In this document: positions 37,414-46,150 of the stretch, piece by piece
How the letters are laid out: each line of letters starts with the position of its first letter
How positions within the stretch are numbered: the first letter of the stretch is position 1
Source: Microbacterium proteolyticum
GTDB taxonomy: Bacteria; Actinomycetota; Actinomycetes; Actinomycetales; Microbacteriaceae
DNA: 64,000 nt
Direction: 5' to 3'
NCBI RefSeq assembly: GCF_014192415.1
Contig: NZ_JACHXY010000002.1
Coordinates: forward strand, 496,001-560,000
The notes under the pieces: model-generated
What the model was told of the DNA's origin: nothing
The model's database searches: none
What the model saw: the letters and a program-made list of their open reading frames with translations, nothing else
Made by a program: the position numbers and the translations under genes

Positions 37414-38304
37414 TCAGCGCCGCTTCTGGCAGTGCGGGCAGAAGTGGCTCGAGCGGTTCATGAACGACACGCGCACGATCGGACGCCCGCACCGGGGGCA
37501 CGGCTGACCGGTGCGCCCGTACGCGTTGAGCGAGTGCGCGAAGTATCCGGCCTGGCCGTTGACGTTCACGTACTGCGCGTCGAAGCTCGTGCCGCCCTCG
37601 GCCAAGGCTTTCTCGAGCACCGCCCGCACCTCGCCGAGAAGGCGGTTCACCGATCGGGTGGGCAGATCGGAGCCGGGAGTCTCGGGGTGAATCCGCGACG
37701 CCCACAGCGACTCGTCGGCGTAGATGTTGCCGATGCCGCTGGCGACCGTCTGGTCCAGGAGAACACGTTTGATGCCCGACGCCGTGCGACCCAGCCGCGC
37801 GCGGAACCGCGCCGCGTCGAAGGCCGGATCGAGCGGATCGCGACCGATGTGCGCCACCTGCGTGGGCACACGCGCCAGGTCGGACCCGCGTCCGCCCGCG
37901 GCACCGTCCGGCGTGTCGACGAGCTCGTCGAGCGCGAGAGAACCGAACGTGCGCTGATCGGCGAAGACGACAGACAGCGGCCCATGGACGGGATGCTCGA
38001 GTTCGATACGGATGCGCTCGTGACGTTCCTCCGGAGCACCGGGGACACGCAGCAGCATCTGCCCGCTCATGCCCAGGTGCGTGACGATCGCTTCGTCGCC
38101 GGCGACCGGCATCCACAGGAACTTGCCCCGACGCACGGCTGCGGTGATGCGCCGGCCGGTCAGTTCGGCCTCGAAGTGGGCCGCTCCCCCGGTGTGCCGC
38201 GTCAGAGCACGTTCGTCGCGCACATCGACCGACGTGATCAGCGCACCCGCGACGGCGGGCTCGAGACCGGAGCGAACGACCTCGACCTCGGGAAGCTCAG
38301 GCAC
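37414..38304 (-). CDS. mutM: formamidopyrimidine-DNA glycosylase MutM
   Basis: MutM excises 8-oxoguanine and nicks the abasic site. The product has 296 residues. The N-terminus MPELPEVEVVRSGL gives the catalytic Pro2 and Glu3; KRVLLDQTVASGIGNIYADE is the helix-two-turn-helix. The C-terminal zinc finger has the four cysteines CPRCG and CPHC. It overlaps rnc by 8 bp. Confidence 0.97.
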   Translation of the reverse strand: MPELPEVEVVRSGLEPAVAGALITSVDVRDERALTRHTGGAAHFEAELTGRRITAAVRRGKFLWMPVAGDEAIVTHLGMSGQMLLRVPGAPEERHERIRIELEHPVHGPLSVVFADQRTFGSLALDELVDTPDGAAGGRGSDLARVPTQVAHIGRDPLDPAFDAARFRARLGRTASGIKRVLLDQTVASGIGNIYADESLWASRIHPETPGSDLPTRSVNRLLGEVRAVLEKALAEGGTSFDAQYVNVNGQAGYFAHSLNAYGRTGQPCPRCGRPIVRVSFMNRSSHFCPHCQKRR

Positions 38305-38989
38305 GGGTGTCGAGCTCGCGCCACGCGGTGAGGGCGGCAGCCATCTCTGCCTGCTTCTTGCTCGACCCGTCGCCCGTGGTGACGAGGTCGCCGACGGTCA
38401 CCGAGGCGGTGAACCGACGGTCGTGGTCGGGCCCGGTCGCCTGCACGGCGTACACCGGCGCGCGCAGACCCTGTCGGGCCGCGATCTCCTGCAGGCTCGT
38501 CTTGGGGTCCATCGCAGCGCCGTAGCGTTCGGGGTCGTCGAGCAGCGGCTCGACCAGTCGCAGCACCATGGCGGTCGAGGCCTCGGAACCCGCCGAGAGG
38601 AAGGCCGCTCCGATGAGCGCCTCCATCGTGTCGGCGAGGATCGAGTCCTTGTCGCGCCCGCCGGTGAGGATCTCGCCGCGGCCGAGGCGCACGTACGCCC
38701 CGAGACCGATCCTGCGGGCCACCTCGGCGAGGGCGACCGTCGACACGACGCTGGCGCGACGCTTGGCGAGGCCCCCCTCTTCGAGCTCGGGATGCCGAGT
38801 GAACAGGCGCACCGTGACGGCCTGTCCGAGCACCGAGTCTCCGAGGAACTCGAGGCGCTCGTTGTGCGGGATGCCACCGTTCTCGTACGCGTAGGAGCGG
38901 TGCGTCAGGGCAAGAGAAAGAAGCTCGGGGTCGATGTCGACCCCGAGCTTCTCGGTGAGCGCAGCGCGCTCGACGTTGTTACGCGTCAT
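38297..38989 (-). CDS. rnc: ribonuclease III
   Basis: The enzyme processes double-stranded RNA, including rRNA precursors. The product has 230 residues. The signature NERLEFLGDSVLG and the second acidic cluster ADTMEALIGAAFLSAG carry the metal ligands. A C-terminal double-stranded-RNA-binding domain ends in GDGSSKKQAEMAAALTAW. It is the third gene of the DUF177-rpmF-rnc-mutM unit. Confidence 0.97.
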   Translation of the reverse strand: MTRNNVERAALTEKLGVDIDPELLSLALTHRSYAYENGGIPHNERLEFLGDSVLGQAVTVRLFTRHPELEEGGLAKRRASVVSTVALAEVARRIGLGAYVRLGRGEILTGGRDKDSILADTMEALIGAAFLSAGSEASTAMVLRLVEPLLDDPERYGAAMDPKTSLQEIAARQGLRAPVYAVQATGPDHDRRFTASVTVGDLVTTGDGSSKKQAEMAAALTAWRELDTRA

Positions 38990-38999
38990 GAATCGCCGA

Positions 39000-39209
39000 T
39001 CAGACGTCGGCGACCTTGCGGCCCTTGTACTCGAGGAAGAGCTCGGTGCCCTGCGAGTCGGTGACGACCTTCGCCTGGTGGGGGCGGCTGTAGACGACCT
39101 TGCCGTTCTCGATGGTCTTGACCAGCGTGGGGGCTTCGGCCTTCCACTGCGCGCGACGCGAGCGGGTGTTGGAGCGGGAGACCTTCCGCTTCGGGGGGTT
39201 ACCTGCCAT
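39000..39209 (-). CDS. rpmF: 50S ribosomal protein L32
   Basis: The product has 69 residues with the conserved start AGNPPKRKVSRSNTRSRRAQ. The usual CxxC zinc motifs are absent, as in the cysteine-free L32 paralogues of many Actinobacteria, which keep function under zinc limitation. It lies 2 bp after the DUF177 gene and 10 bp before rnc. Confidence 0.95.
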   Translation of the reverse strand: MAGNPPKRKVSRSNTRSRRAQWKAEAPTLVKTIENGKVVYSRPHQAKVVTDSQGTELFLEYKGRKVADV

Positions 39210-39211
39210 GA

Positions 39212-39772
39212 CTAGCTCTTCTCTGTCTTGGGGGCGGCGCGGAGCGCATCGCCGTCGTCTGGGGTGTACTGCTGGAGCGCAGCCCATCGTGTGTCGACAG
39301 GCGTCTGCTCCGTGTCGTCGGTGCTTTTCGTCAGCCTCTCGCCCGTGTTCGGGTCGAGCCCGGGGCAGTCCGGCTGACACACCGGCTGGAACGGAAGCGA
39401 CAGGACAATGGCATCCCTGACCAGATTTTCAAGATCCACGTGGTCGTCTTGAACGTCGAAGTCACTCGCTTCCATCCCAGGGTACGCGAAAAGTTCCTGG
39501 AACTCGACTTCGACAGGCTCGTCGATGTCGATGAGGCACCGTCCGCACACGCCCGTGGCGGTGGTGTCGACGGTGCCCGAGACGAGGATCCCCTCGTGCA
39601 CCGACTCCAGACGCACCTCGAGTTCGAGGATCTCGCCCTCGGGGATCGAGAGCAGGCCCTCCCCCCATTTCTCGGGTGTGGGGAGGTCGAGGCTGTGCTC
39701 GCGCATCTCACCGGGGTGGTGCTCGATGTCGCGGACGGGGAGTTGGAAGGGGCCGGGTCGACGGGTTCTCAC
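39212..39772 (-). CDS. DUF177 (YceD) family protein
   Basis: The product has 186 residues. VSGTVDTTATGVCGRCLIDI and VCQPDCPGLDP supply the conserved cysteine pairs of the family. Its neighbourhood next to rpmF is almost universal; the plant and bacterial homologues are linked to 23S rRNA maturation. The GTG start at 39772 is provisional, as no clear ribosome binding site is visible. Confidence 0.93.
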   Translation of the reverse strand: MRTRRPGPFQLPVRDIEHHPGEMREHSLDLPTPEKWGEGLLSIPEGEILELEVRLESVHEGILVSGTVDTTATGVCGRCLIDIDEPVEVEFQELFAYPGMEASDFDVQDDHVDLENLVRDAIVLSLPFQPVCQPDCPGLDPNTGERLTKSTDDTEQTPVDTRWAALQQYTPDDGDALRAAPKTEKS

Positions 39773-39845
39773 GGTCGTCCATGCTACCCGCGCGCCCCTG
39801 AGCGGGGGCCGGGCGGCGCGGCATCCGCCCGTCCCCCGGGCGGGA

Positions 39846-40343
39846 TCAGATGCCGCGCGCGCCGGTGTCGAGGTAACGCGCGACCGCGGGCGGTACATAG
39901 GGCGACACGTCTCCGCCGAGGCCGGCCACCTGGCGCACGAGCGAACTCGACACGAGCGCATGCGAGGGGTCGGGCAGCAGGAACACCGTCTCGACGTGCG
40001 CGAGGTCGCGATTGACGATCGCCATCGGGGTCTCGTACGCCACGTCGACCTGCGAACGGATGCCCTTCACCAGCACCTTCGCGCCCACATCGGTGGCGTA
40101 GTCCACGAGGAGGCCCATGCTCCAGGTCGCGATGATCACGTCGCCCTGGACTCCTGCCTCCGCGATCGACTGCTCGAGCAGACGCTGGCGCTCGGCGATG
40201 GGCAGCATCGCCTCTTTGCCGGGGTTGTGCACGACGAGAACGTGAAGCTGATCGAAGAGGCCGGCGGCACGACGGATGACGTCGAGATGCCCGAGCGTGG
40301 GCGGGTCGAACGAGCCGGGGACGACGGCGATCCGGGGATCCAT
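39846..40343 (-). CDS. coaD: phosphopantetheine adenylyltransferase CoaD
   Basis: CoaD makes dephospho-CoA, the penultimate step of CoA synthesis. The product has 165 residues. [18 protein letters not shown] contains the TxGH ATP motif, [18 protein letters not shown] the second nucleotide-binding block, and [12 protein letters not shown] the C-terminal region. It lies between recG and the DUF177 gene. Confidence 0.97.
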   Translation of the reverse strand: MDPRIAVVPGSFDPPTLGHLDVIRRAAGLFDQLHVLVVHNPGKEAMLPIAERQRLLEQSIAEAGVQGDVIIATWSMGLLVDYATDVGAKVLVKGIRSQVDVAYETPMAIVNRDLAHVETVFLLPDPSHALVSSSLVRQVAGLGGDVSPYVPPAVARYLDTGARGI

Positions 40344-40384
40344 GCCGCCAGCCTATCGACGCGACTCGGCAGAGGGCCCGGCGT

Positions 40385-42571
40385 TCAGGACTTCGCCAGC
40401 GCGGCGCGCTCTTCGACACCGACGCGGCGTTCGAGGGCAGCGGCGAGTCCGGGATGCCGCACCAGCGCGGGGTCGTCGGCGAGGAGGCGCTCGCCCTCGG
40501 CGCGCGCCTCGGTGATGAGGTCGGCATCGGTCACCACCCGCAGCAGACGCAGCGACGATCGCGCGCCCGACTGCGCTCCGCCGAGCACGTCGCCCTCGCC
40601 GCGGAGTTCGAGGTCGACCTCGGCGAGGGCGAAGCCGTCGAGAGTGGATGCCACGGCCTCGACGCGCGAACGAGACGACGTGCCGGGGGCGGCCTCGGTC
40701 ACGAGCAGGCAGAGGCCCGGGACCCCGCCACGACCGACGCGCCCGCGCAACTGATGCAGCTGGGAAACGCCGAAACGGTCGGCCTCGAGGATGACCATCG
40801 TCGAGGCGTTCGGCACGTCGACGCCGACCTCGATCACCGTCGTCGCCACGAGCACGTCGATGTCGCCGCGGGCGAACGCCTGCATGACGGCGTCCTTCTC
40901 CTCCGACGGCATCTTGCCGTGCAGGATCTGCACGCGGATGTCGGCGAAGCCCGGGAGCCGCGAGATCAGCGCTTCGACCTGCACGACGCCCCACCGCGTT
41001 CGGCTGCTCTCTCCGGCGGCGGGAGTCGCCCCATCCGGCGTGTCGGCGGGTTCGTCGGTCTTGTCGTCGGCGGCGAGCTGTTCGGCGTCGATCGCCGCGC
41101 ACACGACGAACGCCTGGCGGCCCTGCGCGACCTCTTCCGCCACGCGGTCCCACACGCGCGCGAACCAGCTCGGCTTCTCGGCCAGCGGCGCGACGAATGA
41201 TTGGATGCCGGCGCGTCCGGCCGGCATGGTGCGGATCGTGGAGACGTCGAGGTCGCCGAACACCGTCATGGCGACCGTGCGGGGAATGGGCGTCGCCGTC
41301 AGCACGAGGGTGTGCGGCGACTCGCCCTTGGAACGCAGCGCCTCGCGCTGGTCGACGCCGAAGCGGTGCTGTTCGTCGACGACGACGAACCCGAGGTCGG
41401 CGAACGTCGTGGTGGCGCTCAGCAGCGCGTGCGTTCCGACCACGATCCGCGCCTGACCCGACGCCACGCGCAGCGCCGCCCTACGTCGCTCGGCCGCCGG
41501 CATCTGCCCTGTCAGCAGCGTCGGCATGAGCTCGGGCGCGAGCTCGGGCCCGAGCATGCGCGCGATCGAGCGGAGGTGCTGGCCGGCGAGGACCTCGGTG
41601 GGGGCGATGAGGGCGGACTGCCCGCCCGACTCGGCCACCTGCATCATCGCCCGCAGCGCCACGAGGGTCTTTCCGGAGCCCACCTCGCCCTGCACGAGAC
41701 GGTTCATGGGCCAGTCGCCCGTGAGGTCGGCGGCGAGCTGCGCTCCGACGTTCTGTTGGTCGGGGGTGAGCTCGAACGGAAGGATCGCGTCGAATCGCTC
41801 GAGCAAGCCGCCCGGAGCCGCGGGGCGTTTCGTCGCCGACAGTGCGCGGACGAACTGACGCTGCTGCAGGAGCGCCGTCTGCAGCACGAAGGCCTCGTGC
41901 ATGCGCAGGGTCGCGACGGCCGGAGGGATGTCGTCGTCATTCTCGGGTCGGTGGATCCGCTCGAACGCCGCGCGCGCGGGGAGGAGTCCCCGCCGGGTGC
42001 GGAGGTCGTCGGGCAGCGGGTCGTCGACCTCGCCGAGCGCGTCGAGCACGACCGCGATCGTCTTCTGCACGAGTGTGCTGGGGACGGAACCGGTGGCGGG
42101 ATAGATGGGGATGGGCCTTTTGGCCGTGACCTCGGCCTCGGCGCGGGCCTCGGCGATGTCGTCGAACAGCTCGTAGTCGGGGTTCGTCAGCTGCGTCTGC
42201 CGTCGGTACTCGCCGACCTTGCCCGAGAAGATGCCTCGCCGCCCGGGGGTGAGGTCTTTCAGGCGCCACGGCTGGTTGAAGAACGTCAGCGACATGCGCC
42301 CGTCGCCGTCGCTGATCACGACCTCGAGGAGCGAGCCGCGCCGGTTCTGCATGCGACGTTCGGCGGCGCTGACGACCTCGGCCACGATGGTGACGGGCTC
42401 GCCCAACGGCAGCGAGGCGATCGGGGTGAGCTCACCGCGTCGGGCGTAGCGGCGCGGGTAGTGCTCGAGCAGCTCGCCCACGGTCTTCATGCCGAACGCG
42501 CGGTCGAACGCGGACGCCGTCTTGCCGCCCACGGCGCCGTCGAGCCGGGAGGCGAGCGTGAGACCGGGCAT
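40385..42571 (-). CDS. recG: ATP-dependent DNA helicase RecG
   Basis: RecG remodels stalled forks and Holliday junctions. The product has 728 residues. The N-terminal wedge/OB domain has RRYARRGELTPIASLP. The helicase core has GEVGSGKTLVALRAM, VVDEQHRFGVDQRE (DEQH box), LTATPIPRTVAMT, VATTVIEVGVDVPNA and LRGRVGRGG. An acidic insert of about 25 residues (DDKTDEPADTPDGATPAAGE) sits in the second RecA-like domain. Start ATG at 42571 (MPGLTLASRL) is family-typical. Confidence 0.96.
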   Translation of the reverse strand: MPGLTLASRLDGAVGGKTASAFDRAFGMKTVGELLEHYPRRYARRGELTPIASLPLGEPVTIVAEVVSAAERRMQNRRGSLLEVVISDGDGRMSLTFFNQPWRLKDLTPGRRGIFSGKVGEYRRQTQLTNPDYELFDDIAEARAEAEVTAKRPIPIYPATGSVPSTLVQKTIAVVLDALGEVDDPLPDDLRTRRGLLPARAAFERIHRPENDDDIPPAVATLRMHEAFVLQTALLQQRQFVRALSATKRPAAPGGLLERFDAILPFELTPDQQNVGAQLAADLTGDWPMNRLVQGEVGSGKTLVALRAMMQVAESGGQSALIAPTEVLAGQHLRSIARMLGPELAPELMPTLLTGQMPAAERRRAALRVASGQARIVVGTHALLSATTTFADLGFVVVDEQHRFGVDQREALRSKGESPHTLVLTATPIPRTVAMTVFGDLDVSTIRTMPAGRAGIQSFVAPLAEKPSWFARVWDRVAEEVAQGRQAFVVCAAIDAEQLAADDKTDEPADTPDGATPAAGESSRTRWGVVQVEALISRLPGFADIRVQILHGKMPSEEKDAVMQAFARGDIDVLVATTVIEVGVDVPNASTMVILEADRFGVSQLHQLRGRVGRGGVPGLCLLVTEAAPGTSSRSRVEAVASTLDGFALAEVDLELRGEGDVLGGAQSGARSSLRLLRVVTDADLITEARAEGERLLADDPALVRHPGLAAALERRVGVEERAALAKS

Positions 42572-42791
42572 GCTGACGAGTCTAGGCAGGGGGCCAGACA
42601 TCACCGCCCGCCCATCCCCGGCACCGCGGTCTCCGCCGGCTTCGACAGGCTCAGCCACCGCGATCCCGCCTGGAAAGCACGAGGTCCTCGACCCCCTCGA
42701 ACGGACCGCACCCAAAGCCGGAGGCGTCGACGAAGCGCAGCGCCCCTCCGCCGGAACCACCCCGCGGCATCCACGACCCTAGGCTGGAGCG

Positions 42792-43355
42792 GTGACGCGC
42801 ATCATCTCCGGCCGAGCGGGCGGCACCGTTCTCGACGTTCCCCCGAAGGGCACCCGCCCCACGAGCGATCGCGTGCGCGAGTCGCTGTTCGGTGCGCTCG
42901 AGTCGGCGGGCGTCCTCGACGACGCCCGGGTCGCCGACCTCTTCGCCGGCTCCGGAGCGCTGGGGTTGGAGAGCCTGAGCCGCGGAGCCGCCTCCGCCGA
43001 CCTCGTCGAGCTGTCGGCCCCGGCCACCGTGTTGATCCGCAAGAACGCCGACCGGGTGCGCGCCGCGGGCGTCAGCGGCCCCGCGCGGGTTCATCGCGCG
43101 AACGTCACCACCTACCTGGCGGCATCGGCCGAGGAGTGGGACCTGGTGTTCCTCGACCCGCCCTACGACATCGCCGACCACGACCTCACGAAGGCCCTCG
43201 TCGCCCTCGCACCCCGACTGAGCCCCGATGCGACCGTCATCGTCGAGCGTGCGAAGCGCTCCGCGGCGCCTGACTGGGCGGCTGCCGGCCTGGTGCCCGA
43301 GCGCGACCGCGCCTACGGCGACACCACGATGTGGTGGGGCCGTCCACCCCTGTGA
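42792..43355 (+). CDS. rsmD: 16S rRNA (guanine966-N2)-methyltransferase RsmD
   Basis: The product has 187 residues. TRIISGRAGG is the typical start, RPTSDRVRESLFGAL the RNA-contact block, DLFAGSGALGLESLSRG the SAM motif and DLVFLDPPYD the catalytic DPPY. GTG start at 42792. It is divergent from recG rather than directly followed by coaD as in many bacteria. Confidence 0.96.
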   Translation: MTRIISGRAGGTVLDVPPKGTRPTSDRVRESLFGALESAGVLDDARVADLFAGSGALGLESLSRGAASADLVELSAPATVLIRKNADRVRAAGVSGPARVHRANVTTYLAASAEEWDLVFLDPPYDIADHDLTKALVALAPRLSPDATVIVERAKRSAAPDWAAAGLVPERDRAYGDTTMWWGRPPL

Positions 43356-43383
43356 GTCGCGCTCACGCAGGACGGCGCCGGGC

Positions 43384-44388
43384 TCACCCTCGACCGGCGT
43401 CCCAGTCCCGGTAGGGGTCCCACCCGGCGCGCCCCGTCCACGCCGCGCCGTCGACCTCGATCGCGGCGGCACCGCGCTGTTGCACGCTTCCGATGCGTCG
43501 ACCGAGCGTCTCGGCGTTCGGGGGGAAAGTCACCAGGAAACCGTGGTCCTCTCCCCCTCCGAGCGCTCGCGCGGGGTCGTCGCCGAGGGCGGTCGAGTCG
43601 ATGGCGATGGTCACGCCCGACGCGTCGGCGAGGCGCGTCGCGTCCAGCGCGAGGCCGTCCGAGATGTCCATCATCGCGGTGGCCCCGGATGCCGCAGCCC
43701 TCAGCGCCTCGGCCAGCGGCGGGCGCGGGGCGAGCTGGCGCGAGAGCGCCTTCGCGTCGGCGGGGTCGAGGGCGGCACGCGCCTCATCCGTGAGGGCGAC
43801 GGGGGCACCGTCGGCATCCACGAACCTCTGGAACAGCACGTCGAGGCCCCGAGCCGCTTCGCCGAGCTCCCCGATGACGTGGACGCCGTCGCCGACCCGC
43901 GCACCAGACCGACGCACGGGGTCGCGACCGTCGAGACTGCCGAGGGCGGTGACCGCGATCGTCAGCGTGTCGGAGACGGTGAGGTCGCCGCCCTCGACCG
44001 CGCAGTCGGGGGCCAACTCGGCGCAGGCGGCGGCGAGGCCGTCGGCGAACCCCCGCACGAAGGCGAGCGTCGTCGTGTCGGGCATAGCCAACGCCACGAG
44101 AAGGGCGATCGGCCGGGCACCCATCGCGGCGACGTCGGCGAGGTTGACAGCCCCCGCCTTGAAACCGAGGTCGAACGGCGACGACCACGCCAGGCGGAAG
44201 TCGGGGCCGTGCACGAGCGTGTCGGTCGTGGCGACGACCCGTCCGTCGGGAACGGCCAGCACGGCGGCGTCATCGCCGGGACCGACGAGTGCACGGGAAG
44301 GCGGAAGTCGGTCGAGGATGCCGCGCAGGATCTGCCCCTCGGACAGCTCCCCCACGGTGGTTTCACGGTCGGGCTCGGCGTCGGTCAC
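43384..44388 (-). CDS. thiL: thiamine-phosphate kinase ThiL
   Basis: ThiL forms thiamine diphosphate. The product has 334 residues. VGPGDDAAVLAVPDGRVV, TTDTLVHGPDFRL, GFKAGAVNLADVAAMGARP and MMDISDGLALDATRLA are the conserved metal and nucleotide blocks, and GGGEDHGFLVTF the C-terminal motif. The start is GTG at 44388. It is convergent with rsmD and divergent from the DUF3515 gene. Confidence 0.96.
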   Translation of the reverse strand: MTDAEPDRETTVGELSEGQILRGILDRLPPSRALVGPGDDAAVLAVPDGRVVATTDTLVHGPDFRLAWSSPFDLGFKAGAVNLADVAAMGARPIALLVALAMPDTTTLAFVRGFADGLAAACAELAPDCAVEGGDLTVSDTLTIAVTALGSLDGRDPVRRSGARVGDGVHVIGELGEAARGLDVLFQRFVDADGAPVALTDEARAALDPADAKALSRQLAPRPPLAEALRAAASGATAMMDISDGLALDATRLADASGVTIAIDSTALGDDPARALGGGEDHGFLVTFPPNAETLGRRIGSVQQRGAAAIEVDGAAWTGRAGWDPYRDWDAGRG

Positions 44389-44413
44389 CCTCCCACGCTA
44401 TTAGCCTGGACGG

Positions 44414-44911
44414 GTGCCCCGCTCCTCCCGTTCCCTCGCGCTCCTCGCCGTTCTCGCTCTGGTCCCGGGGCTCGCGGCATGCAGCACGACGGTGGCGATG
44501 GAGCCCGCGAAGCTGGCCAACGACCCCGCGTGCGCCTCGGTGATCTCTCGCCTGCCGAGCAGCATCTCCGGCCAGGAACGTCGCTGGACCGACGCGCAGG
44601 CGACGGGCGCCTGGGGAAATCCGGCATCCATCCTGATGACCTGCGGTCTCGAGCCCCCGGCGCCGTCGACGCTGCCGTGCCGCTCGTTCGACGGCGTGGA
44701 CTGGCTCGTCGACGAGTCCCAGGCCGCCGACAACCGGTACACGTTGACGACGTTCGGGCGCAGCCCCGCGTTGCAGGTCTACCTCGACTTCGACAACGCC
44801 AGCAGCGGCGACGTCGCACAGGCGCTCGGGCCCCTCATCCGCGAGTACCTGCAGCCGACCGGATCGGTCTGCACCGCGGCATCCGACACGACGGCCTCCC
44901 CGACGCCGTAG
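44414..44911 (+). CDS. DUF3515 lipoprotein
   Basis: The product has 165 residues. The signal ends LAAC (Cys23). The body has four further Cys and the DUF3515 pattern (DPACASVISRLPSSISGQER, GAWGNPASILMTCG, LTTFGRSPALQVYLDF). Function unknown. In Actinobacteria this family sits beside thiL and ddl, as here. GTG start. Confidence 0.9.
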   Translation: MPRSSRSLALLAVLALVPGLAACSTTVAMEPAKLANDPACASVISRLPSSISGQERRWTDAQATGAWGNPASILMTCGLEPPAPSTLPCRSFDGVDWLVDESQAADNRYTLTTFGRSPALQVYLDFDNASSGDVAQALGPLIREYLQPTGSVCTAASDTTASPTP

Positions 44912-44943
44912 CCGTCGTCGCCCCGGGCTCCAGCGGACATCAG

Positions 44944-44984
44944 CGACAGGACCCTGGCGAGATCACCGACAGGACCCTGGCGAG
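44944..44984. repeat. 23-bp-period tandem repeat, possible insertion-sequence end remnant
   Basis: CGACAGGACCCTGGCGAG occurs at 44944-44961 and again at 44967-44984, separated by ATCAC. It lies in the 153-bp non-coding gap between the DUF3515 gene and ddl. The short tandem layout recalls the ends of some IS481-type elements, but no transposase or target duplication is seen. Confidence 0.5.
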
Positions 44985-45064
44985 CAAAAGGGCGGGCGCG
45001 TCCCGCGACACGCCGAATCCCGCGACGCCCCACCCCGGCACGACCCGACGCCGATCGGCCCGAT

Positions 45065-46150
45065 TCAGGCCTTCGCGAGCGCGACGTCGAGCAGGTCGCT
45101 GATGAGGTCGGGGTAGGACAGACCCGAGGCGATCCAGCACGTGGGGAACATCGAGATCGGCGTGAACCCCGGCATGGTGTTGACCTCGTTCACGTAGAAG
45201 TCCGTGCCGGTGTAGAAGAAGTCGACACGCGCCAGGCCCTGCCCGCCGATCGCCTCGAAAGCCTGCGTGGCGATGCGCTGCATCTCGGCCGACTCGCCCT
45301 CGCCGAGGTCGGCGGGGCACACGAGGTCGACGCCCGGGGCATCGAGGTACTTCGCCTCGAAGTCGTAGAACTCCCGCCCCGTCACGACGATCTCGCCCGC
45401 GACGCTCACGCGCACCGGTCCCCCGTCGCGTCCGGGCAGGACGCCGCACTCGAGCTCGCGCCCGACGATCGCCTGTTCGACGAGCGCGAGGCGGTCCTCG
45501 GCGAAGGCGGTGTCGAGAGCGGCATCCAGGTCTTCCCACCGCGACACCTTCGTCACGCCCACGCTCGAACCCGCTTCGTTGGGCTTGACGAACACCGGCA
45601 GGTCGAGGGCGCGCATGCGCCGCTCCCAGAGGGCACGGTCGCGCTCGAGGTCGGCGCGGGTCACGGCCACCCACGGCACGACGGGCACGTTCGCTGAGCG
45701 CAGCACCTGCTTCGTGACGTTCTTGCTCATTCCGATCGCCGACATGAGCACGCCGCAGCCGGCGTAGGGGATGCCGAGCAGTTCGAGAAGGCCCTGCACC
45801 GTTCCGTCTTCGCCGAAGCGGCCGTGGAGGATCGGCAGCACCACGTCGACGTCACCGAGGGACCGGACGCCATCGGCATCCGCCACCGTCCACTCCCGCG
45901 AGAGCGTCGAATCGGGCATCCGCACGCGGGTGCCGTTGTCGACCACCTGGGGCAGGGCCTCGGGGCGCAGGGCGAACTTGTCGGGATCGTCGTCTTCGAG
46001 CACGAAGGCGCCGTCGCGGGTGATCCCGACGGGGATCACCTCGAAACGTTCACGGTCGATCGACCGCAGAACCCCGCCCGCCGTGGCGGAACTGATCGAA
46101 TGCTCGCTGGAGCGCCCGCCGAAGAGCACCACCACCACCGGTTTGGTCAT
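45065..46150 (-). CDS. ddl: D-alanine--D-alanine ligase
   Basis: The enzyme makes the D-Ala-D-Ala dipeptide of peptidoglycan. The product has 361 residues. VVVLFGGRSSEHSISSATA is the N-terminal motif with the catalytic Glu; GRFGEDGTVQGLLELLGIPY, VKPNEAGSSVGVTKV, and DFFYTGTDFYVNEVNTMPG with the metal-binding Glu/Asn follow. ATG at 46150 lies 101 bp inside the end of gpsA. Confidence 0.97.
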   Translation of the reverse strand: MTKPVVVVLFGGRSSEHSISSATAGGVLRSIDRERFEVIPVGITRDGAFVLEDDDPDKFALRPEALPQVVDNGTRVRMPDSTLSREWTVADADGVRSLGDVDVVLPILHGRFGEDGTVQGLLELLGIPYAGCGVLMSAIGMSKNVTKQVLRSANVPVVPWVAVTRADLERDRALWERRMRALDLPVFVKPNEAGSSVGVTKVSRWEDLDAALDTAFAEDRLALVEQAIVGRELECGVLPGRDGGPVRVSVAGEIVVTGREFYDFEAKYLDAPGVDLVCPADLGEGESAEMQRIATQAFEAIGGQGLARVDFFYTGTDFYVNEVNTMPGFTPISMFPTCWIASGLSYPDLISDLLDVALAKA

